A stretch of DNA of 64,000 nt from GCA-2862585 sp036340235 (GCA_036340235.1 JAYYZE010000036.1:62001-126000), one strand, 5' to 3'; shown: positions 1 through 9,330, counted from the stretch's first letter. A program made the numbers and translations. The notes: a model not told the origin generated them from the sequence alone.

Positions 1-209
1 TCGCTTTTAATCTTGCCTCACTAGTAGCATACAGCTCCATTATTATGACTTACTTTGGCGTGAACTTCTACTTATCTGGTTTACATTCCTATGCCAAAGG
101 TGATCCTATGCCAATTCCTTCATTTGTTTATTATACCATTGTCGTCGTGTTTTTAGTCTCAGTTCTTGCTCAATGGCGACAACGAAAGTTAAAACAACTC
201 ATATCTTAA
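1..209 (+). CDS. Cytochrome c biogenesis protein CcsA/CcsB type, C-terminal fragment (partial at left edge)
   Basis: The reading frame is open from base 3 and ends with TAA at 207-209, giving 68 C-terminal residues. They include a short loop with FGVNFYLSGLHSYAKGDP, then a hydrophobic helix and a basic tail (QWRQRKLKQLIS). A conserved Gly-Val-Asn ... Gly-x-His-Ser-Tyr pattern before the last transmembrane helix is typical of the CcsA/ResC haem-handling family used in system II cytochrome c maturation, where the His helps bind haem at the outer face of the inner membrane. Bacteroidota often carry a CcsB-CcsA fusion; whether this is a fusion cannot be seen here. The stop lies 4 bases before bshB1, so the two are probably co-transcribed. 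Confidence 0.75.
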   Translation, partial: AFNLASLVAYSSIIMTYFGVNFYLSGLHSYAKGDPMPIPSFVYYTIVVVFLVSVLAQWRQRKLKQLIS

Positions 210-213
210 AAAT

Positions 214-921
214 ATGAAAAACAATATTGACGTATTAGCTTTTGGTGCTCATCCTGATGATGTTGAGTTAGGTTGTGGTGGAACAGTTGCCAAACTCGTT
301 AGTCAGGGACGTGGTGTTGGCATTATTGACTTGACAAGAGGAGAATTAGGCACAAGAGGAACTGCCGACATAAGAGATAAAGAAGCAACCAAAGCAGCCA
401 AAGTATTAGGAGTAACACTTCGTCATAATATGAATTTTAGAGACGGTTTTTTTGAAAATAATGAATCCAATCAGTTGGAGATTATCAAAGTGTTACGTTA
501 TCACAGACCACAAATAGTGTTGGCCAATGCCATTGAAGATAGACACCCAGATCATAAAAAAGCGTCGGAGTTGGTATCTCACGCTTGTTTTCTTTCTGGT
601 CTGCCAAAAATAGACACCGGTCAAGATGCTTGGCGCCCTTTGGCGGTGTACCATTACATTCAATTTCATGAATTAGAGCCCCATTTTGTAGTTGATGTTA
701 GTGGGTTTATGGATCGTAAAATGGAAGCTGTCAGCGCCTATGCTTCTCAATTTTATGATGCTAATTCTAAAGAACCACAAACTATAATTTCAACAAAATC
801 CTTTTTGGAAAGCGTTCGTTACAGAGCAGCCAACCTTGGAAGACTTTCTAGGGTAGATTTTGCTGAAGGTTTTACTACGGAAAAGCCAGTTGTGGTAGAT
901 AGTGTATTCAATATCAGTTAG
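214..921 (+). CDS. bshB1: Bacillithiol biosynthesis deacetylase BshB1
   Basis: This 235-aa cytoplasmic protein of the PIG-L/LmbE family should remove the acetyl group from N-acetylglucosaminyl-malate to give GlcN-malate, the second step of bacillithiol synthesis. The zinc site is visible: AHPDDVE at residues 12-18 (H13 and D16) and HPDH at 111-114 (H114). DLTRGELGTRG at 39-49 is a BshB1 hallmark that separates it from generic LmbE deacetylases. Length is normal. It starts 4 bases after the CcsA-type gene and ends 3 bases before a convergent gene. The last enzyme of the pathway, BshC, is encoded at 25.5 kb; bshA is not in the window. Confidence is high because both motif and length fit. Confidence 0.95.
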   Translation: MKNNIDVLAFGAHPDDVELGCGGTVAKLVSQGRGVGIIDLTRGELGTRGTADIRDKEATKAAKVLGVTLRHNMNFRDGFFENNESNQLEIIKVLRYHRPQIVLANAIEDRHPDHKKASELVSHACFLSGLPKIDTGQDAWRPLAVYHYIQFHELEPHFVVDVSGFMDRKMEAVSAYASQFYDANSKEPQTIISTKSFLESVRYRAANLGRLSRVDFAEGFTTEKPVVVDSVFNIS

Positions 922-924
922 CCG

Positions 925-3900
925 CTAATTTTTTATGGTTTTGATATAGAAGCGTCCGTTGTTATTATAAATTTTAATGACATAAACCCCTTGATTTAAA
1001 TCGCTAAGATCTAACAGGACTTGTTTCCCTTTTGAAAGAACGCCTTTTTTTACGATTTGTCCGTTAGCGGAATAAATATTATAGTGATGTGATTGTGCAG
1101 ATGTTGGTAGACTAATTTCTAGTAGGTCTTTTGTTGGAATAGGATGGGCACTTAGTGATTGAATTTCGGTATTGAATAAGTTTGCCGAATTAAAACATCC
1201 CTTGATGTCAAATTCTGCGGCAGATGCCCACTCATTACCATTTACTTCACTTAACGCTAGCAGTTTCATGTATCGACCAACTTTAGGAGTAGAGAACGTG
1301 ATCGTTTGTGGAGCGCCTGTGTTTACAAATTGAGAGATTGTATCAGCTATGCCATAATCCACGTTATCTGAGCTAAAATACAACTCAAAATCTTTTATTC
1401 TGCCATTTTCACCATCTAGTCTGGTTTGATAACTAAATTCATAAATTTTATACTCTTCACCAAAGTCTATTTCTATTTGATGCGGGTAGGGGTCTGATCC
1501 AGTACTCCAGCTCGTGTGCCATATGGTTTCAACGTCATTGTCAAAAGCCATTGTTGCCAGCCCGGGGTAATTGCTTTCTTCACTATTTACATACCTCAGT
1601 TGCCAATCATCTTTTGGTACCATGGCTGGATTATTACAATTTTCTAATGACGGGCAAGCCTGAGCTTGAATCATATTTTCTATTGTCTTCGAATATTCCT
1701 GACCGTTTTTGTTAACTGTGAGAGTGATGTCATAACTGCCTTCTGCTCCAAGAACAATTTTAGGATTTCTTATATTTTCATCCTCTATGAAACTTGGTTC
1801 AGGCTCTATTTGCCAGTTCCAACTGCATCCTTCATGATTTAGTATGGAATGATCATCAAGCTGTATGGTGTCCTCGAAGCAATCTATGACAGGACGATTT
1901 GCCCATGGTTGAATGTAAGGCTGGAAATGAGTGACATCGAGATTTGTTTCCCATACACCTGCTGTCCCTGCTACTCTTAACTTTCCATCTCTAAAAAATG
2001 GTAACGCTAAGTTAACTTGCTTGCCAACGGGGTAATTAGCGCCGTAAATAGACCAGTCATTTTCGTCATATCTTCTGATGTAACAATAGGCATTTTCATC
2101 ATTTTGGTTAGAAGTAAAAAGATAAACGATATCGTTGCCTTGTTCGTCTGGTTGCACGACCACGCATTTTGAATAGGGGTTTAGATTGGCCGTCCAGTCT
2201 ATCCAACTATCACCCCCGTCTGTTGATTTGAATATTTTGCCTAGATCGGACGACCAAAGGCCGTTGTTTAAGCAGGCGTAAATAGTGTTAGGGTCATTAG
2301 GCGATATATCAAAATGGAGCCTCCCTTTCCAAGAAATTTGACCGTTACTTCCGTCCGTTAAACTAGGTTTAGACTGCCAAGTCAATCCGCCGTCTTCTGA
2401 TTTGTGTAGTCCTAAGTTGACAACATCAGCATAAATGATATTCGGATTTTTATGTGAAATTTGAAGGTAGCGAACTCTGTGCCCAAAGTCATAAAGTAAT
2501 TCAAAGTTTACGCCCATATCATTACTTTTCCATATAGCATCACCCTCACCAACCATTATTACTTCATGATAGTTGGGGTGAAAAACCATGTTGCCACGTC
2601 TGCCTCCATATTCGTCCATGTTGGGGTATTTGTTAAAATTAAATCTCCCCTCAGGAACAGCATCAATTGCGGGTGGTAATACCCATCCAGGACCTAAGTC
2701 ATTGAAGGCGGCATGTCTGCTTTTTCCTTTCATTATCCATCCGGTGGGCGACTCGGCACCACCCATTCTTAGTGCTTTTTCTTCATAAAAGTCCGCCATA
2801 GCTGTGTTTCCATTATGATACCTGCCACCGACAATAATATCTTCATTCCACCCTTGGTCAAAGCCCCAGAAATCGGAGCCCACCAAGTTGTTGTTTTTAG
2901 AATATGCGTTGGAGGTACTTGTGAAATTATCAGATGAAAAGGTAAAGCCGCCGTCGGTTGATAACCATGATCTATCGTTATCCATAAGAATCATACATTG
3001 AACATCTGGATGAATAGAAAAGTCTCCGCCGTAACCACCAACCAATGAAAATTCAACTCCTCTGTTTGTTGATTTATATAAACTGGACGTGCCAGCAAAC
3101 ATAATATTGGCATCATTGGGTGAAACTTCAAAGGCTAGATCGTAGAACCCTTGCCAATTTTCTAATGGAAAATCGTCGGTTTGTCCTGTTGCTAGTAAAG
3201 ACCAGTTACCGTCTTCCATATTACCTTCATACAAAACTGGTGTTTCATCACTACTCAATAATAATGCAAAGACGCTATTTGGTTCGGACTCACTGACGGC
3301 GATTAATCCACCAGCTTGATTAGAAATTGTCGATGGAAAATTAGAATCAATTGTAAATGTTTGACCACCATCAGTTGAAACAATGAATTGAAAAAAACTA
3401 AAATAGTTACATATTGCATAAATTATGGATGAGTTATCACTTTTGAAATGGATATCATAACTTTGTTTTTGCCAAGAATTTGTCCAATTTTCGCCACCAT
3501 CTTGAGAGTGAAAAACACCGTTTAATCCACAGGCTGTAACTTTGTTAGGGTTTTCATTATCAATAATTATTTTATCGGCGTAAAATAAGCCGTCTGATAA
3601 TAGTAATTCATTCCAGTTTTCGCCGCCATCAGTGGTTTTATGCATTTGCTGGCCTGCTGATACATAAACAATATCACTATTTTGAGGGTGTATAGCTATC
3701 GCAGTTATGCCTCCACCAAAACTATAACTCTTTGCTAATAAAATCCACGAATTTCCATGGTCGATTGATTTACTAACAAAGCCTGTTTCTGTACCGCTAT
3801 ACAAAATGGAATCGTTACTTTTAGCCACGTCAAATGAGTAAATATTTACTTGCCATGGGCAACTGGCTCCCATTCCTTCTCCATTTTCATTTAAAAAGAA

Positions 3901-4290
3901 TGTTTCTTTTGGCCCCAGAAATACCCACTCGTTTGTAGTGTTTGGCGTTTGATTTACCACTGTCTTAGGATGTTCGTGTGTGTTTGGAAGTTGAATGGTT
4001 CCATCATCTTGAATATAATGAATTATGTGTCTGCTCCAAATTTTATAGTATCGTTCAACGGCTTTGTGGTTTTTTTTATCTAATTTTTTCCATTCTTCGT
4101 AGTCTTTCTTTATTTTATGAAAATTGACTTCTTCTTGATAAAGTTGTTTAGCCCAGTTTGGAAAATTCTCATTGAATGCGGGCTTGTAGGCAGGGATGTT
4201 CCCTTTTACCAAGTCATGAGATTTGAGGGTCCCTTGGCCTGATACATAGAAGTTAGTAAGGATAAAAATTAAGAGTAATAGTTGTTTCAT
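925..4290 (-). CDS. Large secreted sortilin/BNR-repeat protein with discoidin-like domain and T9SS type A sorting domain
   Basis: This 1121-aa protein has a signal peptide (MKQLLLLIFILTNFYVSGQ), then many Asp-box/VPS10-sortilin repeats of the form STDGGxxW or SxDGGxTF across about residues 140-780. A PKD/Ig-like stretch follows near 800-885, then a discoidin (F5/8 type C)-like domain at about 890-1035 (TMAFDNDVETIWHTSW, GRYMKLLALSEVNG). The last ~80 residues form a T9SS type A sorting domain (HPIPTKDLLEI ... GVYVIKI). It should cross the outer membrane by T9SS and be attached or released; the propeller suggests glycan or protein binding, but no substrate can be assigned. Its ATG overlaps the copper ATPase stop (ATGA), so translation is probably coupled. 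Glycosidase activity is possible but I see no clear catalytic motif. Confidence 0.85.
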   Translation of the reverse strand: MKQLLLLIFILTNFYVSGQGTLKSHDLVKGNIPAYKPAFNENFPNWAKQLYQEEVNFHKIKKDYEEWKKLDKKNHKAVERYYKIWSRHIIHYIQDDGTIQLPNTHEHPKTVVNQTPNTTNEWVFLGPKETFFLNENGEGMGASCPWQVNIYSFDVAKSNDSILYSGTETGFVSKSIDHGNSWILLAKSYSFGGGITAIAIHPQNSDIVYVSAGQQMHKTTDGGENWNELLLSDGLFYADKIIIDNENPNKVTACGLNGVFHSQDGGENWTNSWQKQSYDIHFKSDNSSIIYAICNYFSFFQFIVSTDGGQTFTIDSNFPSTISNQAGGLIAVSESEPNSVFALLLSSDETPVLYEGNMEDGNWSLLATGQTDDFPLENWQGFYDLAFEVSPNDANIMFAGTSSLYKSTNRGVEFSLVGGYGGDFSIHPDVQCMILMDNDRSWLSTDGGFTFSSDNFTSTSNAYSKNNNLVGSDFWGFDQGWNEDIIVGGRYHNGNTAMADFYEEKALRMGGAESPTGWIMKGKSRHAAFNDLGPGWVLPPAIDAVPEGRFNFNKYPNMDEYGGRRGNMVFHPNYHEVIMVGEGDAIWKSNDMGVNFELLYDFGHRVRYLQISHKNPNIIYADVVNLGLHKSEDGGLTWQSKPSLTDGSNGQISWKGRLHFDISPNDPNTIYACLNNGLWSSDLGKIFKSTDGGDSWIDWTANLNPYSKCVVVQPDEQGNDIVYLFTSNQNDENAYCYIRRYDENDWSIYGANYPVGKQVNLALPFFRDGKLRVAGTAGVWETNLDVTHFQPYIQPWANRPVIDCFEDTIQLDDHSILNHEGCSWNWQIEPEPSFIEDENIRNPKIVLGAEGSYDITLTVNKNGQEYSKTIENMIQAQACPSLENCNNPAMVPKDDWQLRYVNSEESNYPGLATMAFDNDVETIWHTSWSTGSDPYPHQIEIDFGEEYKIYEFSYQTRLDGENGRIKDFELYFSSDNVDYGIADTISQFVNTGAPQTITFSTPKVGRYMKLLALSEVNGNEWASAAEFDIKGCFNSANLFNTEIQSLSAHPIPTKDLLEISLPTSAQSHHYNIYSANGQIVKKGVLSKGKQVLLDLSDLNQGVYVIKIYNNNGRFYIKTIKN

Positions 4291-6395
4291 TTTTTAAAAA
4301 TAGCTTTGTGTTTAAGTCGCAGAGAGTTCCCAATTACAACGATGTCAGAGAAAGCCATAAATAATGCACCCCACATGGGATTTAGTAATCCTATGGCTGC
4401 TATTGGAATCGCAATTAAGTTATAAGAAAAAGCCCAAAAGAGATTTTGTTTTATTGTCAATAAGGTGTGTTTACTTACTCTGTATGCTTGATGTAATTGT
4501 GTAAGACTGGTTTCGTTCAGTAAAACAATTTGCGCAGTGTCCATGGCTACTTGTGTGCTTCCACCAACAGAAATACCAACATCCGCTCTGGCTAGTGCTG
4601 GTGCATCATTAATGCCATCGCCAACCATGGCTGTTTTACCTTTGGTAGTGAGATAATCAATTTGCATAATTTTTTCTTCTGGCAATTGCTCGCTTTTTAC
4701 GTTTTCAATACCAATTTTGTTGGCAATGGCTTGACAGTATTCTTTTTTGTCGCCACTTAGCATGACTATTGATATTTCTTCAGACTTAATTTTTTCAATT
4801 GTTTCCGAAGTGTGTTCTTTTATGTCATCATTACAATTGATTTTAGCAATTATACGCTTGTCTTTTTTTACAAACAATTGATACCCTTGTTGGGAATAGT
4901 CAACAAATGATGAACTGCCTAATTTGTAAATACTTCCATTCCAGCGGCCTTCAATCCCTTTTCCTTTTATTTCCTTGAGATTGTTTAGTTTTAGCGCTTG
5001 GGCTTCATTTTTAAAATGGTTAACTATGGATTTAGCTATGGGGTGTGAGGAATACAATTCAAGGCTATAAATAATATTAATGACTTCTTGTCTTATTTTT
5101 TGTTCGCATACCAGTTGATTGAGTTTGAATTTTCCAGTTGTTAGGGTTCCTGTTTTATCAAAAACCATAGTTTTTACTTTAGCCAATTCTTCCATCGTAT
5201 TTCCTCCTTTTATAAGTATTCCCATTTTGGCAGCTCTCCCAAGTCCAACCATTACAGCGGTAGGCGTTGCTAAGCCCATTGCGCAGGGACATGAGATGAC
5301 TAAAACAGCTATTGCTCTTAGTACAGAGTCGCTTAATTCAATGTCATAAATGAAGTGATTTAATATAAATGTGATGGCAGAGATTAGAATAACAATAGGT
5401 ACAAATTTATTACTTACCTTATCTCCTAAACGTTGTATTTCGGGTTTATTGTTTTGAGCGTCTTTGACTAGTTTAACGATATTTGATAGTACGGTATCAT
5501 TTCCTATTTTTTCTGCCAATATTTTAATATTTCCGTCTAATAAAATAGTGCCTCCTATAACTTTTTCGTTTTCAGATTTGTGAACGGCCATACTTTCGCC
5601 AGTAATCATTGATTCGTCAAAATAACCCTCCCCACTGATTATTCTTGCATCCGTAGGAACTTTATCACCTGAATTAACCAATAAAACATCGTTAATCAGT
5701 ATGTTTTTAAAGGGAATTTCAATGATCTGGCCTGAGGAATCTTCCTTTTTAGCAATCAAATTTTGTATTTCACTTAGCTCTTTAATGGCTGAGGTAGTTT
5801 TTTTTACAGATTTATGCTCTAGTAAATTGCCTAATAATACAAGTGTTATGATAGTGGCAGTTGTCTCAAAAAAGAGATAGTCATGTAATTGCTCAGTCTG
5901 CCAAAAGAGTATGATGCCGGTTATACTATAGAAAAAGGCGGCTGTAGAACCCATCATTATTAGGACATCCATATTGGGTTTTTTGAGCTTTAAAGAAGCC
6001 CAAGCACTTCGCCCAAAATGATAACAACCTATCAGAAAAACGGGCAAGCAAAGTACTAATTGAACTATTGGATTTCTTAGTATGTGGTTGTCATTTAAAA
6101 ACATATGACAAAACAGGGGAATTGTAAGTGTTAAACAAATTGAAAAAAAAGTTTGTAAGTTATAGTCAGTTTCTATAGGTTGACTACCGGCCTTAAATCC
6201 AATCTTGTTTATTTCTTTGACGACATCATTTGCCGTGTGGTATTTATTTGGAATAAATTGGGCGCTTGCATTAGCAAAATCAACTTGCACTTTTTCCACT
6301 CCTATTTTTTTTAGATGTTTTTCAATACCTTTAGCGCAATTGACACAGGTCATGCCCGAGATGTGTACGGTGTGAGTGCTATTTGATTTTGTCAT
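4287..6395 (-). CDS. copA: Heavy-metal (copper-type) translocating P1B-ATPase
   Basis: The 702-aa protein has one N-terminal heavy-metal-associated domain (MTCVNC, Cys17 and Cys20), membrane segments, the actuator TGES at 265-268, the transmembrane metal motif CPC at 369-371, the phosphorylation motif DKTGT at 413-417 and the hinge GDGINDAP near residue 635. CPC with an MxCxxC domain points to export of Cu(I) or Ag(I) from the cytoplasm. Length is typical. A TATCTTTG box lies 7 bases before the ATG. The stop overlaps the start of the following sortilin-repeat gene, an unexpected partner. No copper chaperone or CueR-type regulator is adjacent. Metal specificity is inferred from the motif class. 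Confidence 0.92.
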   Translation of the reverse strand: MTKSNSTHTVHISGMTCVNCAKGIEKHLKKIGVEKVQVDFANASAQFIPNKYHTANDVVKEINKIGFKAGSQPIETDYNLQTFFSICLTLTIPLFCHMFLNDNHILRNPIVQLVLCLPVFLIGCYHFGRSAWASLKLKKPNMDVLIMMGSTAAFFYSITGIILFWQTEQLHDYLFFETTATIITLVLLGNLLEHKSVKKTTSAIKELSEIQNLIAKKEDSSGQIIEIPFKNILINDVLLVNSGDKVPTDARIISGEGYFDESMITGESMAVHKSENEKVIGGTILLDGNIKILAEKIGNDTVLSNIVKLVKDAQNNKPEIQRLGDKVSNKFVPIVILISAITFILNHFIYDIELSDSVLRAIAVLVISCPCAMGLATPTAVMVGLGRAAKMGILIKGGNTMEELAKVKTMVFDKTGTLTTGKFKLNQLVCEQKIRQEVINIIYSLELYSSHPIAKSIVNHFKNEAQALKLNNLKEIKGKGIEGRWNGSIYKLGSSSFVDYSQQGYQLFVKKDKRIIAKINCNDDIKEHTSETIEKIKSEEISIVMLSGDKKEYCQAIANKIGIENVKSEQLPEEKIMQIDYLTTKGKTAMVGDGINDAPALARADVGISVGGSTQVAMDTAQIVLLNETSLTQLHQAYRVSKHTLLTIKQNLFWAFSYNLIAIPIAAIGLLNPMWGALFMAFSDIVVIGNSLRLKHKAIFKK

Positions 6396-6402
6396 GGTTA
6401 TT

Positions 6403-6410
6403 CAAAGATA
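6403..6410 (-). promoter_or_regulatory. Promoter -7 box for the copper ATPase
   Basis: On the minus strand this reads TATCTTTG, matching the Bacteroidetes -7 consensus TAnnTTTG. It ends 7 bases before the copA-type ATG, so the leader would be only a few bases long. I see no clear -33 TTG at the right distance. Confidence 0.5.
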
Positions 6411-6451
6411 GTTTTTTAAATAAAAAAACGATACTTAAATAGGTAAATTCT

Positions 6452-6459
6452 TATATTTG
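6452..6459 (+). promoter_or_regulatory. Promoter -7 box for tRNA-His
   Basis: TATATTTG matches TAnnTTTG and lies 13 bases before the first base of the tRNA, the distance expected for transcription starting about 10 bases upstream of the mature 5' end. No good -33 element is visible. Confidence 0.55.
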
Positions 6460-6472
6460 CCACGTTAAAATG

Positions 6473-6546
6473 GTGGTTGTAGCTCAGTTGGTTAGAGCAT
6501 CGGATTGTGGTTCCGAGGGCCGTGGGTTCGAATCCCATCTTCCACC
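6473..6546 (+). tRNA. tRNA-His (anticodon GTG)
   Basis: A complete cloverleaf is readable: D arm GCTC...GAGC, anticodon stem TCGGA/TCCGA with loop TTGTGGT (anticodon GTG), and T arm GTGGG-TTCGAAT-CCCAT. The base before the acceptor is G at 6472 and the discriminator is C at 6546, the G-1:C73 pair that identifies tRNA-His. CCA is not encoded. In the acceptor stem GTGGTTG/CTTCCAC, positions 5-68 and 6-67 are U-U oppositions in my folding. A terminator follows directly. hisS is about 10 kb away at 16.4 kb. Confidence 0.95.
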
Positions 6547-6553
6547 CTGAAAG

Positions 6554-6583
6554 AAAAGGTCTTGTTTTAAGACCTTTTTTTTT
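6554..6583 (+). terminator. Intrinsic terminator after tRNA-His
   Basis: A 10-bp stem AAAAGGTCTT/AAGACCTTTT around a GTTTT loop, followed by a T run to 6583. It ends the tRNA transcript. The T run overlaps the stop codon of the convergent thioredoxin-fold gene, and the A-rich left arm may let it act on the minus strand too. Confidence 0.85.
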
Positions 6584-7145
6584 ACCTAATATAATTTGTG
6601 AGTAGTCTTTTGAATTGTGCTGGTTTTTGAGAACCAGGAAAGCTCTTAATCTTATTTAGGTTTTTATCAAAAATTACAGTTGAAGGCCAGTAGTAACCAC
6701 CGTTGTAAGGTTCAACTAATTCAGCAAATAAATTATGTCTCCAAGTAGATTTTGGGTCTTCATCTATTGGTGCGTCATTGATGTAAGTTATGCCTTTAAA
6801 TGTGATTGGTTCTTTTGATTTTCCGTCTAGCATAACCGCATAATAATTTTTGTTTATCAATTCGATCACATCGGGGTCGCTAAGTGTTGTTTCTTTCATT
6901 TCCTTACAATAGGGACACCCTTTTTTGGTAAACAAAAAAATAGCTTTTTTGGGATTTAGCGCTGTTTTTTCTTCTAACTCAGCTAATGTTATCCAATTAA
7001 TTGACGAATTAGACTGATTAGACTTAATAAGTTGTTGAAGGTTGGTTTTTTTAACAACTTCTTTTGTAGACTTATTGGTGTTATTACATGATAAACTTGC
7101 GAAGGGTAGAATAACAACTAGTAGTATAAAGAGCTGGTGTTTCAT
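6582..7145 (-). CDS. Thioredoxin-fold lipoprotein with CPYC motif
   Basis: This 187-aa protein has a lipoprotein signal (MKHQLFILLVVILPFASLSC, lipid Cys20) and a thioredoxin-like domain whose active site is CPYC at residues 77-80 (FTKKGCPYCKEMK). CPYC is the glutaredoxin/DsbC-like dithiol motif; WPSTVIFD near 155-163 contains the cis-proline loop. It probably acts in the periplasm on disulfides or as a thiol reductase, anchored to a membrane. Its start codon overlaps the end of the next thioredoxin-fold gene upstream (shared position 7145), so they form an operon. The physiological partner is not evident. A role in copper or cytochrome maturation is possible given nearby genes but is only inference. 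Confidence 0.8.
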   Translation of the reverse strand: MKHQLFILLVVILPFASLSCNNTNKSTKEVVKKTNLQQLIKSNQSNSSINWITLAELEEKTALNPKKAIFLFTKKGCPYCKEMKETTLSDPDVIELINKNYYAVMLDGKSKEPITFKGITYINDAPIDEDPKSTWRHNLFAELVEPYNGGYYWPSTVIFDKNLNKIKSFPGSQKPAQFKRLLTNYIR

Positions 7146-7612
7146 TATTTAGCATTTAACAGTTTATTGGCATTAGCAATCCATGGGGTTGGCCCACCAG
7201 CAACATAGCCTGTTTTACCGAGAGATGTGATTTGTGTTTTGCCATCGTTGATAGCTACTGAAAATAAATGAAGTGTGGGGTAACCTCTTACCTGAAAAAA
7301 CTGTTGTAATTCTTTATTTTGTTTTTTTATTTCATCAGATTGCTTCACTCGTCTTGGGTAATCAAGTTCTAATAATACAACATTTTCTTCCGCCCATTTT
7401 TTAAATGTTGGAGTGTCAAATACTTCTCGTTTTAGCTTTTTACACCAACCGCACCAATCGCTTCCAGTAAAATTGGCGAGTATGGGCTTGTCAGTTTTCA
7501 TGGATTCTTTTGATGCCTTGTCAAAATTAATATGCCATCCATCTACTTGCTGGGCATTAACGTTGACCACACTAAATATGGTGCAGAAAAAAATAATGAT
7601 TGAATGTTTCAT
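7145..7612 (-). CDS. Secreted thioredoxin-family protein (WCGWC)
   Basis: From the chosen start the protein has 155 residues: a signal peptide ending near NVNAQ (residue 20), then a thioredoxin-like domain with SDWCGWCKKL at residues 51-60 (Cys54, Cys57) and GYPTLHLF as the cis-proline segment. A longer frame from 7642 adds ten polar residues before the signal peptide, so the Met at 7612 is preferred; this also leaves 19 bases after the transporter stop. The WCxWC motif is typical of the thioredoxin_7/DUF953-like periplasmic proteins of Bacteroidota. It is followed without a gap by a second thioredoxin-fold gene, suggesting a two-protein redox relay. Confidence 0.83.
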   Translation of the reverse strand: MKHSIIIFFCTIFSVVNVNAQQVDGWHINFDKASKESMKTDKPILANFTGSDWCGWCKKLKREVFDTPTFKKWAEENVVLLELDYPRRVKQSDEIKKQNKELQQFFQVRGYPTLHLFSVAINDGKTQITSLGKTGYVAGGPTPWIANANKLLNAK

Positions 7613-7631
7613 TGTGATTTTTAGTTTAGGT

Positions 7632-9230
7632 TTAGTGCACACCGTGCATTAGTTTTTTAATAAATGGTGATATAATCATAACGAAAATGGCTATAAATAT
7701 TGTAACAAATCCAATTTGTGCATAAATACTGTTGTATTGTAATAGAGTAGCTACCGATTCATTAGAAACATTTGGGTTACCCATAAACCAATTACCAAGA
7801 TTAGACAGCCAGTTACTTTCAGCGCTTGATGATGAGGTGGTTAATTTCGCTAATATTCCCGAGATGTAATGAGCAAATGTGGAAGATAAAAACCATACAC
7901 CCATCATAAAGGCCACCATTTTTTTAGGTGATAATTCGGTTACTTTTGAAAGACCTATAGGCGATAAGAATAATTCACCAGTGGTAATTAGAAAATACCC
8001 TAAGAAAACAAATAAGAATGGAACCTTTCCATTATCGCCAATAAAGTGGGCGGTAGCAGCAAACAGTAGAAATCCTAGGCCTAATTGAAAAATACCCAGT
8101 GCAAACTTAATAGGAGTATTTGGGTTTCTATTCATGGCGCCCAACTTGGTCCACATTAGACTAAATGGAATCGCCAAAAGCACTATGTACCCTGGATTAA
8201 TAGCGTTAGTTTGGGATGCATTCATGCCAACTAGGTTAACACACTTATCAATCCATACCGTAACTGAGCTACCCGCTTGTTCAAAACAAGCCCAAAAGAT
8301 GGTTAAGAATACGGATAAAATGATGATAGCCAACAGTCTATCGCCGCTGACTTTATCGTTTTTATTAACTTTATAGTCATAAATAATGTATGCCAAGTAG
8401 ACCAAAACAATCCCTCCCACAATGGTAAGCACGTTTCCTAAAATTTCTGATTGGGTGTCAAGTACAATAAGATAGGCAAAAACTGGAACAGCAATAAATC
8501 CAAGAATATAAATTAAGTTAGTAATTGACATCCCCGAAAATTTCTTGTTGATATATTCTTTCGGTTGAAGGCCCTTATCACCAAGAACGTTTTTGTTTAT
8601 TCCATTCCAAAACACAACTAAACCAGCAAGCATTCCAATACCAGCGGCACCAAATCCGTAGTGCCAGCCATAGACTTCACCTAAGTAGCCACAGAATAAA
8701 GGTGCAATCATTGCACCTAGGTTAATACCCATATAAAAAATAGTAAAGCCACCGTCTCGTTTAATATCACCTTCTTCGTATAAAGATCCAACTAGTGATG
8801 AAATATTTGGTTTGAAAAAGCCATTTCCCATAATCAAAAGGCCTAGTGCTCCATAGAAGAAAAAGTCAGTAGGAAAAGCCATGAAAAAATGCCCAAGAGC
8901 CATTAAAATACCACCATACAGAATAGATTTTCTGAATCCTATAAATTTGTCAGCAACATAGCCACCGATAAGTGGGGTTAAGTAAACCAAAGCGCCATAT
9001 GCAGCATAAATTCCATAGGCAACTTCTTCATTGTTTTCTAAGTGCGAATAATAATCTTTAATCAAGTATAGGGTTAGCAGTGCACGCATTCCATAAAATG
9101 AAAATCGCTCCCACATTTCGGCAAAAAATAAATAGAATAATCCTTTAGGATGTCCTTTTTTGTCTAAATACGTTTTGGCTACAATTAGGATTACGACTGT
9201 AAAAATTACATAAGAGATTAGCTGAAGCAT
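7632..9230 (-). CDS. POT/PTR family proton-dependent oligopeptide transporter
   Basis: This 532-aa inner-membrane protein of the major facilitator superfamily has many hydrophobic helices (about 14 predicted by eye). The POT signature ExxERFxxYG is present as EMWERFSFYG near residues 38-47, and FYMGINLGAMIAP near 167-179 is the second PTR2 motif. It should import di- and tripeptides with protons. Its stop is 19 bases before the thioredoxin-family start, so the three genes 9230-6582 may form one transcript. A near-consensus -7 box (TATATTCG on the minus strand) lies about 20 bases upstream of the ATG. Confidence 0.93.
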   Translation of the reverse strand: MLQLISYVIFTVVILIVAKTYLDKKGHPKGLFYLFFAEMWERFSFYGMRALLTLYLIKDYYSHLENNEEVAYGIYAAYGALVYLTPLIGGYVADKFIGFRKSILYGGILMALGHFFMAFPTDFFFYGALGLLIMGNGFFKPNISSLVGSLYEEGDIKRDGGFTIFYMGINLGAMIAPLFCGYLGEVYGWHYGFGAAGIGMLAGLVVFWNGINKNVLGDKGLQPKEYINKKFSGMSITNLIYILGFIAVPVFAYLIVLDTQSEILGNVLTIVGGIVLVYLAYIIYDYKVNKNDKVSGDRLLAIIILSVFLTIFWACFEQAGSSVTVWIDKCVNLVGMNASQTNAINPGYIVLLAIPFSLMWTKLGAMNRNPNTPIKFALGIFQLGLGFLLFAATAHFIGDNGKVPFLFVFLGYFLITTGELFLSPIGLSKVTELSPKKMVAFMMGVWFLSSTFAHYISGILAKLTTSSSSAESNWLSNLGNWFMGNPNVSNESVATLLQYNSIYAQIGFVTIFIAIFVMIISPFIKKLMHGVH

Positions 9231-9330
9231 AAATTATAATTTTAATGGTCGAATATACTATAATTATTATTTTCCTAAAATTCTTTTTGAAAAATAGTTT
9301 CCCTTTAGCTTTTAATAATTTAAAGAGTGT

